A DNA stretch of 64,000 bases, from NCBI GenBank assembly GCA_963974485.1, contig CAXBBS010000003.1, positions 182,849 through 246,848 of the forward strand. The letters run 5' to 3'. Under the pieces are notes generated by a model. The model did not search any database. It had not been told where the DNA came from and worked only from the letters and a program-made list of their open reading frames with translations. This document shows, in pieces, positions 1-8,739 of the stretch. How positions within the stretch are numbered: the first letter of the stretch is position 1; each line of letters starts with the position of its first letter. Position numbers and translations under genes: made by a program. This DNA is from JAALKW01 sp963974485. GTDB taxonomy: Bacteria > Pseudomonadota > Gammaproteobacteria > Legionellales > Legionellaceae.

Positions 1-654
1 CTTAACCTATTACCCAGCTTAAAACGCTTAGGCACGCCTCTGATAACGCTCACAGGCAATCCAAACTCGATACTCGCTAAAACAGCCACCGTGAATTTAA
101 ATCTTGAAATATCAGCAGAAGCTTGCCCACTTGGCCTAGCCCCCACCACAAGCACAACCATCGCGCTCGTGATGGGTGATGCCTTAGCTGTGGCACTGCT
201 TGAAGCCCGAGGCTTTACGGCTGATGATTTTGCACACGCACACCCGGGTGGCGCACTGGGTAAGAAATTACTACTGACCGTCGATGAACTTTATCATTCC
301 GGCGAAGCCTTGCCAAAAATTACCGAAACAACGCTGGTGCGTGATGCCCTCATCGAGTTAAGTGCTAAAAAACTCGGTATGGCTTGCGTGGTCAATAGCG
401 AAGGTTGTTTGGTTGGCGTGTACACCGACGGCGATATTCGACGTACATTAACTAAATCTTACGATATTCATACCACCCTCATCAAAGACGTCATGACCCA
501 AGGCTGCCAAACCATCTCCCAAGGCATGCTTGCAGCCGAAGCTTTAGCGCTCATGCAACAACACAGCATTACTTCGCTGGTAATTACAGATTCAGAGCAC
601 AAGCCCACAGCGGTGTTACATATCCACGATCTATTGCGTGCGGGTATGATTTAA
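1..654 (+). CDS. kdsD: Arabinose-5-phosphate isomerase KdsD (5' end cut by window edge)
   Basis: Interconverts ribulose-5-phosphate and arabinose-5-phosphate, the first committed step toward KDO of lipopolysaccharide, in the cytoplasm. Frame 1 is open from base 1, so the gene begins outside the window; a GTG at 91 is internal and not the start. The visible part has the end of the SIS sugar-isomerase domain (motifs ALTGNPNS-like, EACPLGLAPT, GDALAVALLEARGF, HPGGALGKK) followed by two CBS domains (roughly the last 120 residues). The downstream LPS partner kdsC, normally adjacent, is 9.9 kb away here because accessory genes intervene. Confidence 0.95.
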   Translation, partial: LNLLPSLKRLGTPLITLTGNPNSILAKTATVNLNLEISAEACPLGLAPTTSTTIALVMGDALAVALLEARGFTADDFAHAHPGGALGKKLLLTVDELYHSGEALPKITETTLVRDALIELSAKKLGMACVVNSEGCLVGVYTDGDIRRTLTKSYDIHTTLIKDVMTQGCQTISQGMLAAEALALMQQHSITSLVITDSEHKPTAVLHIHDLLRAGMI

Positions 655-703
655 TCAAGGTTAGAACGTTGTAATAATTATCTATAGAGCGCGCTCTTCT
701 GAC

Positions 704-1729
704 CTAGGCGCCAAATTCGATCACTTTATTCTTTCCTTGTGCTTTGGCGTCATACATAGCTTTATCAGCTGCTTTTAATAAACCTTCACTATCCGTAGCA
801 TCATGTGGGAAAGTTGCTATACCAATACTTATGCTCGTTTTAATTGCCTTGTTATTTATTAAAAATGGCTCATTAAACGAAGAGATAATTGTGTTTGCAA
901 ATTGTTTTGCTTCTGCTTTTACCCTGAGGTTTCTTAACACAATAACAAACTCATCCCCACCTAATCGAGCAACACAATCTTCCGTACGCACCGAGTTTTT
1001 CAATCTCATGGCAACATCTTGCAAAAGCTTATCACCAGCATCATGCCCATAAGTGTCATTAATATATTTAAATGCATCCAAATCTAAAAACAAAAGGGAG
1101 AAAACATAATTATGACGCTTAGATATCGATAAGACTTTGTTTAAAATATCATCTAAAGAAGCACGATTGTATAACGTGGTAAGTTTATCAAAGTATGCTA
1201 GTCCCTGAAGCTCCGTTTGTAATTGAATTTTTTTTATATTGGCCCCAAGAATGTAACCGAAGTCACCAAATAAACGGCGATCAAGCTCAGAAAAAGCATC
1301 ATTTTTTGCTGAAAAAAACAATCCACCTATGATAGTCATACCATCTAATACAGGAATCCCTAAGATATATTGTGTCTCATCTTCTGCAAGCATAGGCTCT
1401 TTCGTTTTCCAAGCCTTGGTATTCGAATTGGTTTTTTCTAAAATTGGTGAGTCTTGCTTGATGAGGTATTCTGTTAGACTATTTTGAAGAGGACGATTAT
1501 GAGCAGAATCGGTAGCGTCCGCATGGCTTATTGAGTATATTAAATAAGCAGAATGGGTGTTGCCGTTTATTAAGGTTAATGTGCAATGTTGAAAATCTAA
1601 GAAATATTTTAAACGTTGATTTAAATAACTAACAAGTTCATTGAGTGTTTCACTTTGAGATATTTTCGACGCGATTTCTAGTAGAATTGCATAAAGATTT
1701 GATCCTATGATAATCGTATTTCGTGTCAT
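704..1729 (-). CDS. GAF-GGDEF diguanylate cyclase
   Basis: Predicted to make cyclic-di-GMP from two GTP. Of 341 residues, about 15-170 look like a GAF-type sensor and 180-341 form the cyclase domain. The active-site signature GGDEF is intact at 257-261. The product-inhibition I-site RxxD is also intact (RTED, 248-251, exactly five residues before GGDEF), so it should be active and feedback-inhibited. There is no transmembrane segment, so it is cytoplasmic. Its start overlaps the stop of the upstream AhpD-like gene by 4 bp (ATGA), implying translational coupling. It converges on kdsD with about 50 bp between stops. Confidence 0.9.
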   Translation of the reverse strand: MTRNTIIIGSNLYAILLEIASKISQSETLNELVSYLNQRLKYFLDFQHCTLTLINGNTHSAYLIYSISHADATDSAHNRPLQNSLTEYLIKQDSPILEKTNSNTKAWKTKEPMLAEDETQYILGIPVLDGMTIIGGLFFSAKNDAFSELDRRLFGDFGYILGANIKKIQLQTELQGLAYFDKLTTLYNRASLDDILNKVLSISKRHNYVFSLLFLDLDAFKYINDTYGHDAGDKLLQDVAMRLKNSVRTEDCVARLGGDEFVIVLRNLRVKAEAKQFANTIISSFNEPFLINNKAIKTSISIGIATFPHDATDSEGLLKAADKAMYDAKAQGKNKVIEFGA

Positions 1730-2292
1730 TGAGCAGAGCCTAAAATATCATGGAACTCAGAATCAATAGGCACCTTAAACCCATCGGCCAGCATATTTGC
1801 AAACGTTGCAAAAGACGCCATGGCAATAATCTCCTGAAGTTCTTGCTCATTTATGCCTAACCCTCTAATTTGATCATAATCAACTTGCTCTACCTGAGGA
1901 GGACGCGTTGCAACTTTAATTGCAAATAAAATAATATCTCTATTTCGTGCGGGCTTTATAGCATGAATATCCTCTAATAGATTTTCTTTTGTTACTGAAT
2001 CTACACCTAAGATAGTGCAAAATGCTAAATGAGCAGACTCACAATATTCACACTTATTTTCTTTTGAAATAGCAGTAAAAATCATCTCTTTCAAGGTTCT
2101 TGGCAATACCCCATTGATTAAAATTGTTTTAGCCGCAACCCACGTGGATTCTAAAAGGTCGGGTCTACCTGCTTGTATTTTGAAAAAGTTAGGAACAAAG
2201 TCAATTTGAAAACACTTGCGAATATCTTTATAAATTGCAGCTACCTTATCGCATGCTTCCCGCTCGTCAATGAGCTCAATAGATTTATTCAT
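1726..2292 (-). CDS. AhpD/carboxymuconolactone decarboxylase-like peroxidase-related protein
   Basis: A 188-residue all-helical AhpD-fold protein. The redox signature CEYCESAH (C81, C84, H88) matches the ExxCxxCxxxH core of AhpD-type peroxidases, whose cysteines reduce peroxides or recycle a partner; the substrate here is unknown. The start at 2292 is preceded by a good AAGGA ribosome site. It is the first gene of a two-gene unit with the diguanylate cyclase, overlapping it by 4 bp. This suggests, as inference, that a peroxide or redox function is coupled to c-di-GMP signalling. Confidence 0.8.
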   Translation of the reverse strand: MNKSIELIDEREACDKVAAIYKDIRKCFQIDFVPNFFKIQAGRPDLLESTWVAAKTILINGVLPRTLKEMIFTAISKENKCEYCESAHLAFCTILGVDSVTKENLLEDIHAIKPARNRDIILFAIKVATRPPQVEQVDYDQIRGLGINEQELQEIIAMASFATFANMLADGFKVPIDSEFHDILGSAQ

Positions 2293-2444
2293 GTGTGTCC
2301 TTATAAATTATTTATTTCATAATCATTCGATAAGCAGCCCAGATTAAAGTCTTACACAAAAATACATTCATTTCCAGGTACGGGCTTAGGGCGCAAAACA
2401 AAGTTACTTCACTAATAATCAACGCTCATTCAGGAGATCCCAAA

Positions 2445-2576
2445 ATGACATATCACATGCCTTAGTACGACGTGATGTGTTGTTGTGAATCAATAAAAAA
2501 TGGAGCAAACCAAAAGCAATTAATGCGTTATTGCATTGAAAATGCTGACCTTGACAAGAGCAAGTCATGGATGTGA
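2445..2576 (+). pseudogene. Possible small gene interrupted by a stop
   Basis: Within the 332-bp gap 2293-2624, a strong AGGAG site precedes an ATG at 2445. The frame reads MTYHMP, meets TAG at 2463, then stays open for 36 more codons (YDVMCCCESIKNG...) to TGA at 2574. The extended open frame behind a good ribosome site suggests a nonsense-disrupted small gene, but a chance leader ORF is equally possible. I see nothing else in this gap. Confidence 0.25.
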
Positions 2577-2624
2577 GGATACGCGGCTCTAAATTTATAA
2601 AAATAAAAAAGGATTTTTAATTTT

Positions 2625-4049
2625 ATGCATCAAAAATATTTATCGACATCTGTGGCCGTCCTAGCGCTCGCAATATCTAACTCAGCAACCGCTGGCTCAA
2701 AATATACGATCAACTTGGATAGTGATTTTATCAAGACCTTTTCAAGCCTTGGTTATAAAATTCAAGCGAGACAAGGATGCCAGTTACACTCCGGGAGCTG
2801 GACACACAATAATTCTAGCGAGCAAAGCGTTCTGGATGATAAATCACACTATATTTTAACGACCTCAAGATGTAAAAAAGACCCCGGGCAAAATAATCGT
2901 ACACGGGATGTCAGGTATGTAGAGGTCAAGTTTAATAAAAAAGGGAAACCCACCCACAGTTGTAAATTTAACATTAAAACCGGTGACGCAAGTGCTACCA
3001 GAAGCTTCAATGTAAATATGTTCAATTGTGACCGTGCAGGCTTTTATAAAAATTTTCTTGCAAGCCAAGCCAATGACAATCTCACGGCGACCCTAAAAAA
3101 TATCCCCAATGAAAAAATCAATGAGATCGCCCCAACAACGTATCTTTGCGACATAAAAGAATCGCCTGAAACCCAAGATACAAGACCATTCAAAGTAGAA
3201 GATTTTCTTAATTATGTTGATTACTATAATACCAACGACGAATTGGTCAAGCACAAGCCGGCACCAACCGACTTATCCAATCAAGATGGCTACCTAAAAT
3301 CAGCCGATAAAGCCAGTCTTTTGGGTGAACAAGACGTCAACAACGCCCCGTATTATATTAGAATTAAAAGCTATGCTGTAAAAGACCAACCATCAATAAG
3401 CGCGGGTTTTGTCGATATCCAGTATTGGAATTTTTATGGTTTAAATGCCCCCCAATTTTTTAGGCTCGGAGGCGATTTTGTATCCAGCAAGAATTTTGTT
3501 TGGAAAAATTTTGCTTATCATGAAGGCGATTGGGAGCATATTACCGTACGGGTCAACGACACGTATGACAAAATATTAGGTGTTTTTTATGCCGGACATG
3601 GTGGTGGCCACTGGGTGGCTGGAAATAAAATAAGCTACGATGCCGGACATCCAAAAGCCTATTCTGCTTGCAACTCTCATGCCTCGAACGAAAAGAAAGA
3701 AATATTTAATGAAGAAAGCATTGCTTGGGAAGGCGTTAATATTGGTTCCGTTTGTGGTATCTGGTTAAAAGCGATTGATAACGGCTCTCACAGCACCATC
3801 CCTTGGACACCTTGGAAAAATAACAATACGGTTCGTTTAGATGATCCTAACACGGCTCCAGCATGGATTAACTATCAAGGGCAATATGGGCCAGACCGAG
3901 TCAATGATGCCGTTGCTATTGTTGGACAGGGAGGCAATACAGCTGCCTGCTTAAAATCTTTTTCTCAGTATGCTCCGTCCAAACTCAAGAATTCTGGTGG
4001 CCCCAAAAACCCTAACTATCAATCAAAATTCTGGAGTAAAATTGAATAG
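2625..4049 (+). CDS. Secreted VPS62-like (DUF946-related) protein
   Basis: A 474-residue exported protein: a cleavable signal peptide (residues 1 to about 23, ending NSATA) precedes a unique lysine-rich N-terminal half. The C-terminal half (about 260-420) resembles the VPS62/DUF946 family: an IQYWNFYGLN-type segment, then HEGDWEH at 299-305, and a glycine/histidine loop HGGGHW near 325. VPS62-type domains occur in fungal vacuolar-sorting proteins and scattered bacterial secreted proteins; no reaction is established. An AAGGA ribosome site lies about 10 bp before the ATG. It belongs to the cargo inside the kds/lpt locus. The family assignment is from remembered motifs and is moderate. Confidence 0.6.
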   Translation: MHQKYLSTSVAVLALAISNSATAGSKYTINLDSDFIKTFSSLGYKIQARQGCQLHSGSWTHNNSSEQSVLDDKSHYILTTSRCKKDPGQNNRTRDVRYVEVKFNKKGKPTHSCKFNIKTGDASATRSFNVNMFNCDRAGFYKNFLASQANDNLTATLKNIPNEKINEIAPTTYLCDIKESPETQDTRPFKVEDFLNYVDYYNTNDELVKHKPAPTDLSNQDGYLKSADKASLLGEQDVNNAPYYIRIKSYAVKDQPSISAGFVDIQYWNFYGLNAPQFFRLGGDFVSSKNFVWKNFAYHEGDWEHITVRVNDTYDKILGVFYAGHGGGHWVAGNKISYDAGHPKAYSACNSHASNEKKEIFNEESIAWEGVNIGSVCGIWLKAIDNGSHSTIPWTPWKNNNTVRLDDPNTAPAWINYQGQYGPDRVNDAVAIVGQGGNTAACLKSFSQYAPSKLKNSGGPKNPNYQSKFWSKIE

Positions 4050-4127
4050 AGATATTCAACCTCAATCTGTGAGCCTCTATGTGGCTCCCCCCCCTCCCAC
4101 TCATTGATGCTTGTCTACCTGTAAGTA

Positions 4128-7100
4128 TTATCTGAACTGCATTGAACAAGCATTGCTCGCAATTTCTTGCTCTGTGATGCGCTCTAAGCGCTCCAGAGCA
4201 TTCATCGACAACGCCCCATCCGGATGGCCTATTCTAAACTCAAGTTCATGTTCTAAAAGAACGGGCCAAAATTCTGCCGCATTAGAACCCTCCCTCGCGA
4301 CAACAGCACCTCGCGCAGCGGCCATAAATTGTTCATCCGTGATTGTATGTGACAATACAACTAACGTATTCGCTTTTATGTTTGATGTAACCACTCCAAT
4401 CCATACAAGATCCATAGCACGATGCAGCTGAACGACATTACCTTCGGGCAATCCATCAATCATTGCATAATGTTGCCATGCTTTGGCGTATCGAGGATAA
4501 AGCAACGTGCCTTGCAACCCAGAAAGACTGGCTTTAATTTGCATGGTTGACAACATAAGCATGGTGCCACGACAAGACTTAAGTCGTGTATTCAAAGAAC
4601 AACTAATAGGCTCATGCAACGATAAACGATGTTGCTTGGAAAGTGATTTTGATATCCAAAACAAAACCTCTGAAGGCATATTCGGCTGAACTTCAACAAC
4701 ACATCGTGGCGTAAGATGCTTGAGCGTATGTTCAATCACAGAGAGCTGTATACGATCACTATCATAAAACGTTAACCTCGCGCCTTTTTTCAAATAAAAG
4801 GCAATCGTACCCATACTTTTTTTTGACATGCAGGGCCTGAGCGCAAGAAGTGATTGCGTATTCATGTTAGACGCAAGTGCCGTAAGCTGTGGTAATGAAA
4901 GTAAGGGGTCTAAAATAATCACCCCACCTGCTGAACATGATTGCGCTGTAGCTTGTAGTTGTTCATGACTTAACTCATGATCTAACAACAACATCACACC
5001 AAACGGTAATTCAGAGGCCACCTGACGAATCATATCAAGCGACAATGCTGGATCTAAACTAACGACAAACCCTAGAGATGTCGATCTGACCATGTGAATA
5101 ATATCTTCATCTGGCCAAGACGCGCAGAGATTCACATGCGCATCATACTTAAACGATAGAATAACGGGTGAAGCAGCATTAGACACCTGAAACTCAACAT
5201 GAGCACTCCTAAATATGCAGGGTGAAGTATGACGATGGCGTCGACTTACTCGGAGTTTACATGTGGATTTTGACAAAAAACTTAAGATATCCTTATGCAT
5301 ATCAGGCTGAGTCTCAATAACACAGCACGATTTAATTGAGCGCGATAAAGACTTAATCTGACAACTGGGAATAAAAAGACTATCATAAAATGTGACGCTT
5401 GCACGATCACGTAAGTTGACGGCCACAATCTCCATACTTTTTTTAGACATACAGGGCCTTAATGCAAGCAGCGCCTCCGAATTGAGATTAGACGCAACCG
5501 TTTCCAGTTGTTCTATTGAAAGCAGCGGATCTAAAATAATCACCGTGTTCTCTGAGCATGCTTGGACGGCCATAAGTAACTGCTCGTGACTCAAGTTTTT
5601 TTCCAGTAATAACATGGTACCTAACGGTAAGGCACTCACAACTCGAAAAATCATTTCAAGTTGTAATTCAGGATCGAGTTTGACCACACGACCGACATGG
5701 ATATATTGTAATATTTTATCGGAAAGATGGGGCATCCAAGAACAATCGATCTTAACAACGGCCGTATAATAGACGGATAATGCTTTTACAAGCGAGGGAG
5801 TATCCCTCCCTGGGCGCACAGACGTACGTCGATTAAACATAGAATGCCCTGCGGGAACCTCACCAACTATAATTTTCTGACGATTTCTAGTTGTTTCATG
5901 CAATAAGCCAGATGGATAAATGCGTTTCTTTTTCGAGCTTGAGGGGCATAAAGTATCAACCTCGTTTTCATGCGTACTGCATTCTTCCATCTTAGAAGTA
6001 CTTTCATCTACAGGTAAACACGCATTTAGCTTTTGCCCCATCTCCTGATCATTTGGATCAACAAAAGAACCCAAAAATAATTTGATCTGACGTAAGACTG
6101 CATCATCATATCGCGTCGCTAGATCAGTCCAAATTTCACGCAGAACTTCTTCACGGTTTTCAAGTATCTCGGCTACGTCCTCTGCTCCCATGTAGGCTTT
6201 AATCACGTCTAAGACATTAAGCGAGCCGCTAGCTAAAGCCATTAAGATAAAATCTCGACCCTGCTTATTGAGGCAGTTACGAATATCTTTACCATCTTTA
6301 TAATTTCGCTTTTGAAGCTCAGTTGTTAAAATATAAGCAATTAATTCAATATCTTCTTGTTCAATCGCAAGATGTAAAATAGATTGTTCTTCTTTGTCCT
6401 GAAGCACGATGGCAATCAACTGCCTAACAGGCTGATTGGCTAAGAGCACATCTAAAAATTCAATTTTTTGGACTGATGAAAGTGCTTGATTTATCATCAC
6501 GGCATGCAATGATGTCTGTCCACTGATGCGCGACTGAATACTGATATCAGGATTAAGATCACGCACGGATTTAAGTAACTCCAGATCGCCTGTTTCGCAA
6601 GCCCAATGGAGTAATGTTTTATTTTCCTGCTGCCATTGGGGTAAAAAAGACATATCCATACGCGTAGCATTTAAGCGAATTAAGATGGGAAGGTTAACCG
6701 TATCACGCGTAAGCTTTTTAATATCAGGCAATGCATAACGTTCAACGCCACGTATGGTATACCTATATAACGCGATGTGCGTTTGATAACGCTCGAGCGA
6801 GGTTTGCCAATTATCACAGGACTGAAGAAAGCGCTTATTATCGTATTGATAAGCATCGCCATAATAACCCAGAAATTGCTCACCTGCCTGTATCGGATGT
6901 TTTAAATAGCAGTAAATTTTATCATTCACCCGCTCATAATAAATATTGGCCGTTTCTTCGGAGCTCGCGCTGTTAATCATGCGTGTCCAACTGCCTTCAT
7001 GCTCGGCACTTAATTCAAATCCATGACCAAGATTAAACGTATATAAACAACTTTTTTCTGCTTTTTCTTGCTCATCTTGTTCTTCTTTCTCTTCAATAAT

Positions 7101-7448
7101 TTTTTTAAGTGCCCCTTGGTATTCGCCCAAGCAATACGGATACGTTAATTTTTGAGTAAACGATGTTTTAGCAAATGCTCCATAAATAGGATAATCATTG
7201 CGCTCTTGTAACAGCGCCGTCGGTGCAATAAATATATTCGACTCAATTGATTGATGATCACCTTGACCCGTGTTTTTATTAAATAAAAACTTAATAGCAC
7301 GTCCTGTTTTTTGGGTGATTTCAGAAGCAAGTTCACGTACACCGTTTTCGGTCCAATCATAACCACACGCCGGTGTTTCGATGGATGATGGTGTAGCTCG
7401 GGTTGATCGTGCTGAACGTTTGATTTGATTATCGTGATTTCGAATCAT
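4128..7448 (-). CDS. SET-domain / ankyrin / repeat-solenoid effector-like protein
   Basis: 1106 residues, no signal peptide. Residues about 83-200 look like a SET lysine-methyltransferase domain: a GAFAKTSF opening strand, an RMIN segment (N159) at the usual NHxC position, and an AGEQFLGYYGD end (188-198) matching GEELxxDYG. Residues 275-375 form two to three ankyrin-type repeats (TLLHWACETGDLELL; SILHLAIEQEDIELI). A basic stretch KKKR near 507-510 could be a nuclear localisation signal. Residues 563-728 and 768-934 are an internal duplication (offset 207) of four roughly 26-residue units of the type LDPxLSxEQLxxxA. A degenerate third block lies near 1005-1050. The SET-plus-ankyrin layout recalls the Legionella chromatin-modifying effector LegAS4/RomA. 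Methyltransferase activity and secretion are inference. Confidence 0.7.
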   Translation of the reverse strand: MIRNHDNQIKRSARSTRATPSSIETPACGYDWTENGVRELASEITQKTGRAIKFLFNKNTGQGDHQSIESNIFIAPTALLQERNDYPIYGAFAKTSFTQKLTYPYCLGEYQGALKKIIEEKEEQDEQEKAEKSCLYTFNLGHGFELSAEHEGSWTRMINSASSEETANIYYERVNDKIYCYLKHPIQAGEQFLGYYGDAYQYDNKRFLQSCDNWQTSLERYQTHIALYRYTIRGVERYALPDIKKLTRDTVNLPILIRLNATRMDMSFLPQWQQENKTLLHWACETGDLELLKSVRDLNPDISIQSRISGQTSLHAVMINQALSSVQKIEFLDVLLANQPVRQLIAIVLQDKEEQSILHLAIEQEDIELIAYILTTELQKRNYKDGKDIRNCLNKQGRDFILMALASGSLNVLDVIKAYMGAEDVAEILENREEVLREIWTDLATRYDDAVLRQIKLFLGSFVDPNDQEMGQKLNACLPVDESTSKMEECSTHENEVDTLCPSSSKKKRIYPSGLLHETTRNRQKIIVGEVPAGHSMFNRRTSVRPGRDTPSLVKALSVYYTAVVKIDCSWMPHLSDKILQYIHVGRVVKLDPELQLEMIFRVVSALPLGTMLLLEKNLSHEQLLMAVQACSENTVIILDPLLSIEQLETVASNLNSEALLALRPCMSKKSMEIVAVNLRDRASVTFYDSLFIPSCQIKSLSRSIKSCCVIETQPDMHKDILSFLSKSTCKLRVSRRHRHTSPCIFRSAHVEFQVSNAASPVILSFKYDAHVNLCASWPDEDIIHMVRSTSLGFVVSLDPALSLDMIRQVASELPFGVMLLLDHELSHEQLQATAQSCSAGGVIILDPLLSLPQLTALASNMNTQSLLALRPCMSKKSMGTIAFYLKKGARLTFYDSDRIQLSVIEHTLKHLTPRCVVEVQPNMPSEVLFWISKSLSKQHRLSLHEPISCSLNTRLKSCRGTMLMLSTMQIKASLSGLQGTLLYPRYAKAWQHYAMIDGLPEGNVVQLHRAMDLVWIGVVTSNIKANTLVVLSHTITDEQFMAAARGAVVAREGSNAAEFWPVLLEHELEFRIGHPDGALSMNALERLERITEQEIASNACSMQFR

Positions 7449-7598
7449 ATATTCATCTATTCATCTATATAGATTTCTTATAAAACGCATTGTATCACAA
7501 ATAACCATGGGTTTAAATATAGGTCTTATTGCTTCTTTAGCTACATCATTTTATTTGTTTTGATACTTGTCACTAAAGAAGCAATTACACTACATGCT

Positions 7599-8603
7599 TT
7601 AATTATAACTTGAAGAACAGCTACTTGCCTGTGTAGGACGGGTATCTATCTCTTCTTGCTGCTCATCACGGCTAGTCCGCTTTACGCCTACGGTCCTTGA
7701 TGGCGCCATAAACCCCTGGATTGAGAGAGAGGGCGTAGGATTATTCTGTGATTTTTCACCTTCCAAACTAATTTTTACCGTAGCCAGTAACTGAACACTT
7801 GCCATAATATTAACGCGCTGAGGGTGATGCTCAAATATTGCTGATTGGGAAAGTAGATGCAAATCACGCCAGCACTGATTAATAAGCTCTAGACTCTTTT
7901 GGGGCGAGCATGTTCTTGGTGTTGCAAATGCTAAAAGCGTCGAGACGCATTCACTATGCCCCTCTTCAGACACACATTCGCTATCATCCTCACTGGATGT
8001 GCTGTTCTGACGTAAACTCATGAGGCTTTCAATACCTGCCTCTGTATGTTTAGATACTTTACGTACGAGCACAGGCAGCGCTTCATCATCACAATCGACC
8101 TCACCTGAAGTATCCATATATAAGTTTAAGCTTGAGCTTGAATTTGAGTTATCTAGTATTTTTCTTGCAGCACTCAAACGCTTTTTAACAACCTCATATT
8201 CTGCTAAATACTCTGCCTCAAACGTTTTAGCACTCTTTGTTGGATATGTATCACGAGACGATGTCGCATAAAAAATACACTGGGCATTACACGTACATTG
8301 CTTCTCTAACAGTTCTCTTTTATCAGCTTTGGCTTCTTTGGGCGTTTTATCAAAACAGATACCATAATATTTACGGAGCCCTTCATATTGCACATGCATG
8401 TTATTGTAAACATCTGCTTTTTCTTTCTTTTTGCTCTGACTAAGCCCTGCAATCAACGCCTGATAACCTTGAATAATCGCTTCATGCGCTTCTAACACTT
8501 CAGGCTCTAATTCAGCATTTGAAGCTTGATTATTACAATACATCTCATCAAATAATTCACTTTGCTCTGATAATCGATTAAATTCTCGCAGACTAAAACT
8601 CAT
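7599..8603 (-). CDS. Hypothetical effector-like protein
   Basis: I do not recognise a family. The 334-residue protein has no signal peptide or membrane segment. It has a charged helical N-terminal half with many Glu/Lys/Ala residues and probable coiled coil, then a serine/acidic low-complexity middle (SSSSLNLYMD; TSSEDDSECVSEE) and a serine/cysteine-rich end. An AGGA ribosome site precedes the ATG at 8603. It lies between two genes with eukaryotic-type repeats and shares their style, so a host-directed role is plausible but unproved. Confidence 0.6.
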   Translation of the reverse strand: MSFSLREFNRLSEQSELFDEMYCNNQASNAELEPEVLEAHEAIIQGYQALIAGLSQSKKKEKADVYNNMHVQYEGLRKYYGICFDKTPKEAKADKRELLEKQCTCNAQCIFYATSSRDTYPTKSAKTFEAEYLAEYEVVKKRLSAARKILDNSNSSSSLNLYMDTSGEVDCDDEALPVLVRKVSKHTEAGIESLMSLRQNSTSSEDDSECVSEEGHSECVSTLLAFATPRTCSPQKSLELINQCWRDLHLLSQSAIFEHHPQRVNIMASVQLLATVKISLEGEKSQNNPTPSLSIQGFMAPSRTVGVKRTSRDEQQEEIDTRPTQASSCSSSYN

Positions 8604-8739
8604 GCTATTTTTCCTCAGGATTTATAATATATATTGAATTTTTTCTTGATATATAAAGTAATATTGCGCGGGGTTAAGTGTACATTAATTAAGTCTTATG
8701 GTAAAGTACATGGCACTTTTGTATTCGGGATATTAAATC

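Noticed and set aside
686..697. AGAGCGCGCTCT palindrome between kdsD and the cyclase gene
   Set aside because: A 12-bp perfect palindrome without a loop or T tract; too short to call as a terminator or operator.
8237..8443. Short plus-strand ORF opposite the 334-residue gene
   Set aside because: No ribosome site, cysteine/histidine-rich antisense composition; a shadow of the minus-strand gene.
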